30,178 nt of DNA from Clostridium sp. Its GTDB lineage: Bacteria > Bacillota > Clostridia > Lachnospirales > Lachnospiraceae. The stretch's first letter is position 1. The number at the start of each line of letters is the position of its first letter. The notes under the pieces were generated by a model. It did not search any database, was not told where the DNA came from, and worked only from the letters and a program-made list of their open reading frames with translations. This document shows, one piece after another, positions 8,728-15,348 of this stretch. The stretch lies in NCBI GenBank assembly GCA_023664325.1, contig JAMPFS010000038.1, forward strand, positions 1-30,178, given 5' to 3'. Both the position numbers and the translations under genes were made by a program.

Positions 8728-9392
8728 ATGCGGTAACCAATCCCCCTCTTCGTCTCAATAAAATCCTGCACGCCGATAGAAGCCAGCTTTTTGCGGATTC
8801 CATTTATATGCACACTGAGCGCATTGTCATCAATAAATATCTGGTTTTCCCATAAAAATTCAATCAAGTCCATTCTGGCAACAAATTCACCCGGATGCCG
8901 GAACAGCAGATATAAAATTTTCATTTCATTTTTGGTAAGCTCTGCTCTTTGCTCCTGAAAAATCAGGCAGCATTTTGAGGTGTCCAGCCGTACCCCGTCC
9001 TTTGTAAAGCAGACAATCTCCTGCTCCTCCACACCCTTTGTACGCTTTAACACTGCTGCGATTCTCGCCAAAAGAATCGGCGCCTGGTACGGCTTTGTAA
9101 TATAATCATCCCCACCCTTAAGGATTCCATTTAATTCGTCCATAGAATCCGTCCGGCTGGTCAGAAAAATAACCGGTATCTCCAGCCGGCTCCGAATCTG
9201 CATACAGATATCAAAACCGGAAACCCCCGGCAGATTCACATCTAAAAGCACCAAATCCGGCCGCTCTTCCGCTATCTGTCCGGCAATATTTTCAAACGTA
9301 TCCGATGCCGTCACCCGATACATCGCATTTTCTAACAGGAGTTTCAATTCCTGCCTGATTGTCCGTTCATCTTCTACCACAAAAATGTGCAT
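8724..9392 (-). CDS. OmpR-family response regulator (BceR-like)
   Basis: A 222-residue two-domain regulator. The receiver has the acidic pair E7-D8, phospho-acceptor Asp51 (LLDVNLPG), Thr in FLTSR near 78 and Lys in TKPY near 99. The C-terminal winged helix (about 125-222) has the usual LTKNEMKIL, recognition-helix VHINGIRKKL and GIGYRI elements. It is the first gene of the regulator-kinase-AlbA unit and overlaps the kinase start by 4 nt. It should activate the ABC operon through sites such as the TAAGAT repeats at 5969-5995. The start ATG is preceded by GGGG at about 9 nt and AGAGG directly adjacent, an unusual ribosome site. The roughly 200-bp palindromic element lies about 50 bp upstream, where its promoter would be expected. 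Confidence 0.93.
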   Translation of the reverse strand: MHIFVVEDERTIRQELKLLLENAMYRVTASDTFENIAGQIAEERPDLVLLDVNLPGVSGFDICMQIRSRLEIPVIFLTSRTDSMDELNGILKGGDDYITKPYQAPILLARIAAVLKRTKGVEEQEIVCFTKDGVRLDTSKCCLIFQEQRAELTKNEMKILYLLFRHPGEFVARMDLIEFLWENQIFIDDNALSVHINGIRKKLASIGVQDFIETKRGIGYRI

Positions 9393-9442
9393 CCTCTTGT
9401 ACCCCGGAATTTATTCCTTTCATTCTTTCCAGTTAGTTTGGC

Positions 9443-9642
9443 AATTGCGAAACCCCTGATTTCCAAAATCTAGTTGTACAATATAGACAATATTGCAAGC
9501 AGGGCATTGAGGAGCCGTCGGTACTTAGGTGCCGTACTTTGGCACCTTATGTACCGTTACGAGCGATACATAGCACAAGCGTGCCATGCTGTAATTTGTC
9601 TATATTGTACAACGGACAGTTGCAAAAACAAAGTTTCGCAAT
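9443..9642. repeat. Nested palindromic (MITE-like) element upstream of the BceR-like gene
   Basis: GTTGTACAATATAGACAA (9473-9490) and its exact reverse complement (9596-9613) form an 18-bp perfect inverted repeat. Outside it AATTGCGAAAC (9443-9453) and GTTTCGCAATT (9632-9642) pair again, at 19 and 18 nt from the inner arms. Inside, CGGTAC-AGGTGCC and GGCACC-GTACCG form a central hairpin (about 9518-9556). No transposase or convincing protein is encoded. It could be a miniature inverted-repeat element or a large structured leader; the 46-bp match at 5871-5916 favours a mobile origin. Confidence 0.75.
9464..9509. repeat. 46-bp repeat, copy B (partner at 5871-5916)
   Basis: Left part of the palindromic element; 42 of 46 bases match copy A at 5871-5916 in the same orientation. 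Confidence 0.85.
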
Positions 9643-9854
9643 TCCTGTTTTCCGTTAGTATAGCAAATGTTACGCAAATCCGCAAATCCTAAAGGGTGCG
9701 GTGGTGGAAATGGAATCTGGACAATTTGGTATAACTAATGTATACTGAAATTGCTTTCCATTATATAAAATGCCGTTTAACTCAGAATAATATATAGTAT
9801 TTAAACACATCACATGAACAAGCAGTTTTAATAGCAGCACTTTGGAGGACACAT
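9643..9854. other. Non-coding stretch before the plus-strand island
   Basis: AT-rich sequence with several TATA-like strings (TATATAAA near 9763, TATATAGT near 9790) but no well-spaced promoter that I would choose. It ends in TTGGAGG, the ribosome site of the next gene. No gene is seen. Confidence 0.5.
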
Positions 9855-10271
9855 ATGGTAATACATCCCCAAAATCCCGCATTTATATTTGTATCATTCT
9901 TTACCCCATGTAAATATTTTAATACCCATATCAAAATTGTTGAAAATACTGTCGAGTTTCATAGATATTTTTGCAGACAGAATAAGATAGAAAAAGAAAC
10001 TGTTAATTTTGAAATTACAGATGTGATTCTGGTTGGATTTCCAAGTGATTTGAAAATACGGGGACTGGAAAGAAAACTGTACGGACACTATGGGGCATAT
10101 GTATCACAGGAAATTGCTTTTGTGCTAAATGATAATCGGATTATCGCTTTAAATGCACGCCCCTATACAAAAAAGCAAATAAAAAATTTTCTTCAACGAT
10201 TCCCTCGTGATATTGTCAGAGGCGAACAATTAAATAAAGTACTGGGAAACATATATCCGACAAAACATTAA
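9855..10271 (+). CDS. Hypothetical protein, first gene of the immunity-like island
   Basis: A 138-residue protein that I do not recognise. The ATG has GGAGG 6 nt upstream, so translation is credible. The N-terminus is hydrophobic and aromatic (AFIFVSFF) without a proper signal peptide; the rest is a mixed alpha/beta, basic sequence with a conserved-looking ARPYTKKQIKNFLQRFP segment near the C-terminus. It is followed after 16 bp by the SMI1/KNR4 gene and the two are probably cotranscribed. Position among immunity-like genes suggests, but does not show, a role in contact-dependent toxin immunity or a remnant of a toxin C-terminus. Confidence 0.6.
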   Translation: MVIHPQNPAFIFVSFFTPCKYFNTHIKIVENTVEFHRYFCRQNKIEKETVNFEITDVILVGFPSDLKIRGLERKLYGHYGAYVSQEIAFVLNDNRIIALNARPYTKKQIKNFLQRFPRDIVRGEQLNKVLGNIYPTKH

Positions 10272-10287
10272 ATTGGAGATAACAAAA

Positions 10288-10740
10288 ATGTGGCAGGAAA
10301 AACTAAATGAACTCGAGCAGGAAAAAAAGTTATATGGGGAAGGAATCAATCACGGAGCCACAGATGAAAAGATAAAAACATTTGCAAAGAGGATTGCTGT
10401 TGAATTAAATGTGATATTACCGGAAGAATATATGCAAATATTAGAAACCATAAACGGCATAGAGTTTAATGGATTTATTTTTTATGGAATTGATGAAAAA
10501 ATGCTGGCGGAACCTCCTGTCCAATATATTAACGGATTGCTTGAATGTAACAAAATTTGGTATGAAAATGAATGGCAGAAGCAATATCTTTTTTTGGGGG
10601 AAAGCAATATTAGCTGGTATGTTTATGATTTATCAAAGAAAAAATATTATGAACTGGATAACCCTTCCGGAAACAAAAGTGAGGAATTTAGCGATATATA
10701 TTGTTTATTAGAAAAATTATTAACGGATGCATTCATGTAA
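10288..10740 (+). CDS. SMI1/KNR4 (SUKH)-family protein, probable immunity protein
   Basis: A 150-residue protein with the SMI1/KNR4 (SUKH) pattern: an early ILPEEYMQILETINGIEFNGFIFYGID segment (about 45-75), then WQKQYLFLGESNISWYVYDLSKKKYYELDN, and an acidic C-terminal EEFSDIYCLLEKLLTDAF. SUKH proteins are typically immunity proteins that bind and neutralise nuclease or other toxin domains of polymorphic toxins. I start at ATG 10288 because GGAG (10275-10278) is 9 nt upstream; an in-frame TTG at 10273 precedes that site. No cognate toxin gene is in the window, so it may be an orphan defence against neighbours. Confidence 0.75.
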   Translation: MWQEKLNELEQEKKLYGEGINHGATDEKIKTFAKRIAVELNVILPEEYMQILETINGIEFNGFIFYGIDEKMLAEPPVQYINGLLECNKIWYENEWQKQYLFLGESNISWYVYDLSKKKYYELDNPSGNKSEEFSDIYCLLEKLLTDAFM

Positions 10741-10784
10741 AACTTTTTTACGCTTGTATAGTGTTCTCGGAGTGCATTCCGCAA

Positions 10785-11003
10785 ATGGAAAAAGTAAAAA
10801 CGGCATTTGCGGATTGGTCGTGTGATGGGAATACATATTTTGAAAAGGGTGATGAATCCTTTGAACTGATGATAACAGAGCAGTTTGTACGTTTTGATTG
10901 TTATGGCATAACAGAGGAGCATATGAACCAGATGATAGATATTATGCTGGAATATGGATGTCCACTGTATGATTCTTCGATTGATGTACGGTTTGAAGCA
11001 TAA
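10785..11003 (+). pseudogene. Small ORF, probable remnant of an immunity-like protein
   Basis: A 72-codon reading frame from ATG 10785 (an open frame without a start extends a little further upstream, overlapping the SUKH gene end). The encoded peptide is acidic and looks like the C-terminal part of a small globular protein (AFADWSCDGNTYFEKGDESF, ITEEHMNQMIDIMLEYGCPLYD). The nearest ribosome-like GGAG is 12 nt away, rather far. I do not recognise the family. It may be a 5'-truncated relic or a short intact protein. Confidence 0.4.
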
Positions 11004-11201
11004 TCGGGGAAATTCTTCCTAAATAATCGTTATAGATAGTGCAGGTATGACAAGATGCAGTTTCTATTGCGGGATTAGAAAAATGATAAGCGCAATGAAC
11101 GTATTTCAAATTTTGCGGTAACGGAACTTCTTTACGCGTTACTTACAAATTGGCGTAATTGCAGATAACCTGATTTATTATAAAAATTGGGGGAAATCAT
11201 G

Positions 11202-11231
11202 TTGCATATTCCAAAGGATATATATTATAAT
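11202..11231 (+). promoter_or_regulatory. Candidate promoter for the Rpn-like gene
   Basis: TTGCAT (11202-11207) and a perfect TATAAT (11226-11231) with 18-bp spacing, about 60 bp before the ATG at 11295. The rest of the 11004-11294 gap holds no supported gene. Confidence 0.45.
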
Positions 11232-11294
11232 AAAAGAGTAAGAAAAATATGAAACACAATCTAGTATGATAATCAGAAAGTGAAGGAAAATCAT

Positions 11295-12278
11295 ATGCAT
11301 ACTGGAACAAAAATACAAATTATGGCGGCGAAAGAACTTGGGGCAAAATATGATGAAGCATCGAAAGAATTATTTTCCAATCCGGAAATTCTGGCGCCTA
11401 TTTTACATGAAGTAGTGGAGGAATATAAGGACTGTACCATTCAAGAAATAATATCGTATATTGACAAAAGCAGCATAGTAAGCGATCCGGTCGATGCGGT
11501 ATCAAAACTAGCAGATAAAGTCCAGGAATTGCCTACGGAATTAAATTCTCTTGGTGAAAAGCTTACCCGTTATGATGAACATTTTATTTGCATTAACCCC
11601 AAACTGACTACACAGAAAATGAAAGTTTATCTCCATATGGATTTTGAGATCCAAAATGATTATCAGCCAGGCAATCCTAAATATCCTCTTATCAAAAGAG
11701 GAATCTTTTATGGGACAAGAGAAATAAGCTCCCAGTTAGGCATTTTAACTGAAACGACAGATTATTCAAAAATACAAAAAGTATATAGTATTTGGGTGTG
11801 TAATGAAAACATACCACAGGCACTCCAAAACACAGTATCATCATATGCTGTTACAAAGAAAGACTTAATTGGAAACACAGACGAACCGAAACAAGATTAT
11901 GACTTATTAACAGTTATTATAATTAGAAGAGGAAATGATGAACAATCACCTCAAAACCAACTGTTTGATTATCTTACTGGAATATTTCAAAGCGATATCC
12001 AGCGGATAAACAAATATGTTGACATAAATGATAATCTAAAGGTAATGGAAGGAGTGAAAAATATGAGCGGATTAGGGCAAAGCATAGCCGAAAAATCATA
12101 TATGCAGGGCGAGTCAAAGGGCAGAGAAAAAGGCAGAGAAGAAGGCAGTTATACAATGGTATATTCTTTAGTACAGGATGGTGACATTACACCTGAAAAA
12201 GGAGCAAAAAAACTTGGCATTTCCATTGAACAATTAAAAGCAAACATGGTGAATCTGGGTTACAAACTTCCGCAGTAA
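11295..12278 (+). CDS. Rpn / PD-(D/E)XK nuclease family transposase-like protein, probably catalytically altered
   Basis: A 327-residue member of the family annotated as Rpn recombination-promoting nuclease or PD-(D/E)XK 'transposase', common in Lachnospiraceae. It shares with the gene at 28829 the YDE.F / E.Q / LIKRGIFYGTREISSQ / KVYSIWVC landmarks. In that paralogue the nuclease core reads RFDIVF...IEAQK; here the matching segments are RYDEHF...FEIQND, so the lysine is replaced by asparagine and activity is doubtful. The C-terminus carries a charged GESKGREKGREEG stretch followed by a helical GDITPEKGAKKLGISIEQLKANM segment typical of the family. Start ATG 11295 has GAAGGA 7 nt upstream; the in-frame GTG 11280 lacks one. 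Family function is in RecA-independent recombination or phage-related defence. Confidence 0.8.
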   Translation: MHTGTKIQIMAAKELGAKYDEASKELFSNPEILAPILHEVVEEYKDCTIQEIISYIDKSSIVSDPVDAVSKLADKVQELPTELNSLGEKLTRYDEHFICINPKLTTQKMKVYLHMDFEIQNDYQPGNPKYPLIKRGIFYGTREISSQLGILTETTDYSKIQKVYSIWVCNENIPQALQNTVSSYAVTKKDLIGNTDEPKQDYDLLTVIIIRRGNDEQSPQNQLFDYLTGIFQSDIQRINKYVDINDNLKVMEGVKNMSGLGQSIAEKSYMQGESKGREKGREEGSYTMVYSLVQDGDITPEKGAKKLGISIEQLKANMVNLGYKLPQ

Positions 12279-12305
12279 TAGTGCATATATTGGAGGAAAT
12301 GTGAT

Positions 12306-12764
12306 ATGGAAAAGCAATTTGAAGATTATTTTAGTGAAATTCAGGTGGATATGGTCGATATCTGTTTGGAGTACATTGAAGATAAGGCAGATATTGTCTA
12401 TATTTATTGTTCCAATGAGGACGGTATGGTATCTTGTGATTTTTTTTACAAAATTAATGGCGTTTTAACGAAAAACCATAAGGTGAATGAGATTCTTTCA
12501 GAGCCTGTCGATGTATCACCGGAACAACAGCGTGAAGTGTTGAAAATATTAATTGATGATACATTACAGATAGAAGAATTATGTAAAAAATATAGCAGGG
12601 ATGTGCCAACGGAAATAAAAATTGTTTATGATGCGGTAAACGAGAGCCTGACTGCTGATTACCGATATGATCTGGTTTACTCCAAACATAAAAGTAAATT
12701 GCCAAATGATATAGTGGATAAATGGTTTAAGAAACTGCAAAAAGGAAAAAGATTTGGTAAATGA
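12306..12764 (+). CDS. DUF600 / YezG-like immunity-family protein
   Basis: A 152-residue acidic protein. The N-terminal FEDYFSEIQVDMVDICLEY, IYIYCSNEDGMVSCDFFYKING and C-terminal YRYDLVYSK segments match the pattern I associate with the DUF600 (YezG) family, whose Bacillus member is the immunity partner of the LXG toxin YeeF. ATG 12306 has GGAGG 9 nt upstream. It lies 27 bp after the Rpn-like gene and may share its transcript. No LXG toxin is in the window, so this is an orphan immunity-like gene. It is convergent with the LRR operon, with a hairpin between them. Confidence 0.65.
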   Translation: MEKQFEDYFSEIQVDMVDICLEYIEDKADIVYIYCSNEDGMVSCDFFYKINGVLTKNHKVNEILSEPVDVSPEQQREVLKILIDDTLQIEELCKKYSRDVPTEIKIVYDAVNESLTADYRYDLVYSKHKSKLPNDIVDKWFKKLQKGKRFGK

Positions 12765-12796
12765 TACATAATGCACAAAACGGAAATAAATCTAAA

Positions 12797-12824
12797 GCAA
12801 CACCACACAATTGTGTGATGCTGC
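12797..12824. terminator. Hairpin between convergent genes, possible bidirectional terminator
   Basis: CACACAATTGTGTG is a perfect palindrome at the centre of an imperfect 14-bp stem (GCAACAC...ATGCTGC outer arms). The T-tracts on both sides are weak, so termination is plausible rather than certain. Confidence 0.4.
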
Positions 12825-12837
12825 CTTAAATTATCAC

Positions 12838-15264
12838 TTAATATCCAATAACTGTAACTGTGTCGTCACAATACAATTTTGTAAGGTTTGGATTATTACT
12901 AACATCCAGTTCTGTTATCTGCGTATTTTGACAATTCAATGTTTCTAATTCTATATTGTTACTCACATCCAAATCAGTCAATTGAGTGTTCCAACACATC
13001 AACCGTGTCAATTCTATATTGCTACTCACATCCAACTGAGTTAACGGACTATCAGTACAATACAACGTAGTTAAAGCTGTATTCTTACTCAAATCCAGCA
13101 CCGTCAATTGACTTTCACCACAATACAATTCAGTCAATGCCGTATTCTTACTCACATCCAACACCGTCAGTTGATTCCCTTTGCAAGACAGTTTTGTCAG
13201 TGCTGTATTCTTACTTACATCCAGCACCGTCAGTTGATTTTTATCGCAAGACAATTCGGTCAATGCTGTATTCTTGCTCACATCCAGCACCGTCAGTTGA
13301 TTTCCTCCGCAAGACAGTTTCGTCAATGCCGTATTCTTACTCACATCCAACACTGTCAGTTGATTCCCTCCGCAAGACAGTTTCGTCAATGCCGTATTCT
13401 TACTTACATCCAGCACCGTCAGTTGATTCCCTTCATCACAAACCAGAATCTTTAACTCCTTATTCCCGCTTACATCTAACTGTGTCAATTTATTTCCATT
13501 ACACTCCAATTCTTCTAACGCTGTACATCCACTTACATCCAATTCTTTTAATTTATACTCCGCCTCACTATATGATGCTAGTGAACAATCCAAGCTTTTT
13601 AATGCGGTACTACCGCTTACATCCAGTTTTTCCAATTTATTGTCACCACAGTCCAATTCCGCTAAGGCAGTACACTTGCTCACATCTAATTGTGTCAGCT
13701 TATTTCCGCCACACCGCAATTCCTCTAATGCTGTACACCCGCTCACGTCCAGTTCTGCTAATTTGTATTCGTCTGGCTTATTATATGTATATTGTGAACA
13801 ACTTAAATTGGTTAATGCTACATTTTGACTAACATCCAGTGTTGTTAATCTATTCTCGCCGCAATCCAAATTAGTTAACGCTTTATTCTTACTGACATCC
13901 AGTACTGTTAATTTATTAGTATCGCAACGTAAATCAGTCAGTGCCTCACTCTTACTGACATCCAGTACTGTTAAGCTATTATAACTACAATCCAAATGAG
14001 TCAAGACCTCATTCTCACTAACATCCAGTGTCTGCAAACTATCATAATAGCAATCCAAATGAGTCAATGCCACATTCTTGCTGACATCCAATGTTCCCAA
14101 GTAATTATTATCACAATCTAAATTAGCCAACATCACATTTTCGCTAACATTTAGCTCCCATAAACTATTATAACTACAATCCAAGTCTACCAATGCCACA
14201 TTCTTACTAACATCCAAGATTTTTAAGTTATTACTACTGCATTTCAAACTTGTCAATGCCTCATTCCCACTTATATCCAGCTCTTTCAACCCGTTATTAT
14301 AGCAAGACAAACTGATTAATGCTTTATTTCCACCTACATCTAACTGTCTCAAAAATTCGTTATTTCCACAGCTAATTTCTTCCAATGATTCAGCACCGTT
14401 CACCTTCAACCCCATCAATTCATTACTATAACATTCCAGCTTCGTTAATGACTTATTATTCCCCACATCCAACTGTTCCAGCAGATTATATCCACAATAT
14501 AGCTCTTTTAATGCCTCATTCCCACTCACATCAATTTGGGCTAATTGGTTACTGCCACAATCTATTTTCACCAACTGCTTCAATCCGGAAAAGGATATTT
14601 CACCAGCCAGATTTTTTTCATACCAGTTGATTTCCACCAAGTAGTCCTTTCCCTCTCTGTTTTCCCATATATATTCATCCTGATTATGGATATCTTCGCT
14701 TACTGTAGCACCTACCGCCTTTTGCTCCGTTATCAGCTTCTTTAAGGCTGCCACATCTTCTGCGCTTTTTTGTTCTGTCACATCCGAACCCGTTTCCTCT
14801 GATCTCTCTTCTGTCTTCTCTTCGGTTCTTTCTTCGGTTTTTTCTTCCGTTGTCCCCTCCGTCGTTTTACCAGTTTGCTTTACCGTTACTTTTATTTTTC
14901 GGCTAAGCTTTTTCCCGCTCTTATTCTTCGCCTTTGTCATTACCGTGATGGTTGTCTTTCCTGCTTTTACACCAGTAATCGTAATCTTATTCTTTTTCGA
15001 TGAATAACTTACCTTGGCAATCTTTTTATTTTTGCTCTTTACTGTAACCGCTTTGCTTGCTCCTCCCACCACTTTAACCGTTGGTTTCAATGTCAATTTT
15101 TTTCCCTTATTTACGATAACACTCTTTCGGACGGTTAAGGTTTTCACATACTTTTTGGCAGCCGCCTCTGCTTTCATTGATAGGCCCGGTGCTTCCAGCA
15201 GGGATAATCCCATGATTAGTACCAGCAGCCATGACAGCATATAATGCTCTGTTTTCCATTTCAT
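12838..15264 (-). CDS. Secreted Ig-like plus cysteine-ladder LRR protein (26 repeats)
   Basis: An 808-residue exported protein. A signal peptide (about 1-35, hydrophobic core WLLVLIMGLSLL, cleavage near AEA) is followed by a lysine-rich Ig-like (BIG2-type) beta domain (about 38-125), a Thr/Glu-rich linker (about 130-165), an LRR cap (DVAALKKLITEQKAVGATV to GEISFSGL), and 26 leucine-rich repeats of mostly 21 residues with consensus LxxLDVSxNxALTxLxCxxNx. The Cys in each repeat is the ladder seen in Listeria InlJ-like proteins. Repeats 12 and 15 are extended to 29 and 28 residues. No LPXTG, SLH or other anchor is visible, so it is probably released or wall-associated through its basic domain. 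Such proteins commonly mediate adhesion. I start at ATG 15264, aligned with the upstream paralogue; an in-frame ATG at 15297 exists. Second gene of a two-gene unit. Confidence 0.85.
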   Translation of the reverse strand: MKWKTEHYMLSWLLVLIMGLSLLEAPGLSMKAEAAAKKYVKTLTVRKSVIVNKGKKLTLKPTVKVVGGASKAVTVKSKNKKIAKVSYSSKKNKITITGVKAGKTTITVMTKAKNKSGKKLSRKIKVTVKQTGKTTEGTTEEKTEERTEEKTEERSEETGSDVTEQKSAEDVAALKKLITEQKAVGATVSEDIHNQDEYIWENREGKDYLVEINWYEKNLAGEISFSGLKQLVKIDCGSNQLAQIDVSGNEALKELYCGYNLLEQLDVGNNKSLTKLECYSNELMGLKVNGAESLEEISCGNNEFLRQLDVGGNKALISLSCYNNGLKELDISGNEALTSLKCSSNNLKILDVSKNVALVDLDCSYNSLWELNVSENVMLANLDCDNNYLGTLDVSKNVALTHLDCYYDSLQTLDVSENEVLTHLDCSYNSLTVLDVSKSEALTDLRCDTNKLTVLDVSKNKALTNLDCGENRLTTLDVSQNVALTNLSCSQYTYNKPDEYKLAELDVSGCTALEELRCGGNKLTQLDVSKCTALAELDCGDNKLEKLDVSGSTALKSLDCSLASYSEAEYKLKELDVSGCTALEELECNGNKLTQLDVSGNKELKILVCDEGNQLTVLDVSKNTALTKLSCGGNQLTVLDVSKNTALTKLSCGGNQLTVLDVSKNTALTELSCDKNQLTVLDVSKNTALTKLSCKGNQLTVLDVSKNTALTELYCGESQLTVLDLSKNTALTTLYCTDSPLTQLDVSSNIELTRLMCWNTQLTDLDVSNNIELETLNCQNTQITELDVSNNPNLTKLYCDDTVTVIGY
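13108..13422 (-). repeat. Five near-identical 63-bp tandem units within the LRR gene
   Basis: LRRs 18 to 22 are almost identical at protein and DNA level (each begins LTVLDVSKNTALT), whereas units elsewhere in the gene have diverged. This points to recent unit duplication by recombination or slippage, always in frame (63 bp = 21 codons). Confidence 0.85.
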
Positions 15265-15320
15265 CACACTTTTTTCAATACCTTGCAGTATTGCCATCCA
15301 TATGGATAGAACCCCCTTTT
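15265..15320 (-). repeat. Leader homologous to that of the upstream LRR gene
   Basis: Minus-strand sequence before ATG 15264 aligns with 16866-16813 before ATG 16812: GG(A/G)GGTTCTAT, then GCAAT.CTG, then ATTGAA, at closely similar spacing to the ATG. The shared leader supports ATG 15264 as the start. A G-rich Shine-Dalgarno-like string sits about 50 nt from the ATG in both. Confidence 0.55.
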
Positions 15321-15348
15321 TACCTTTTGCATCTGTCTATGCATTAAA

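Noticed and set aside
9474..9692. Plus-strand ORF of 72 codons within the palindromic element
   Set aside because: It follows the palindrome arms, has no ribosome site, and the product looks random.
11201..11252. 17-codon ORF (MLHIPKDIYYNKRVRKI) after GGGGGAAATC
   Set aside because: It overlaps the best promoter candidate of the Rpn-like gene and is too short to support.
13108..13832. Regularly spaced 63-bp repeats and plus-strand frames rich in HPAPSVDS, superficially like a CRISPR array or a repeat protein
   Set aside because: The repeats are the codons of LRR units of the minus-strand gene; there are no unique spacers, and the plus-strand frames are mirror images of those repeats without ribosome sites.
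15264..15297. Upstream ATG start for the longer LRR protein
   Set aside because: It would put 11 extra residues in front of the signal peptide, and comparison with the paralogue leader favours 15264.
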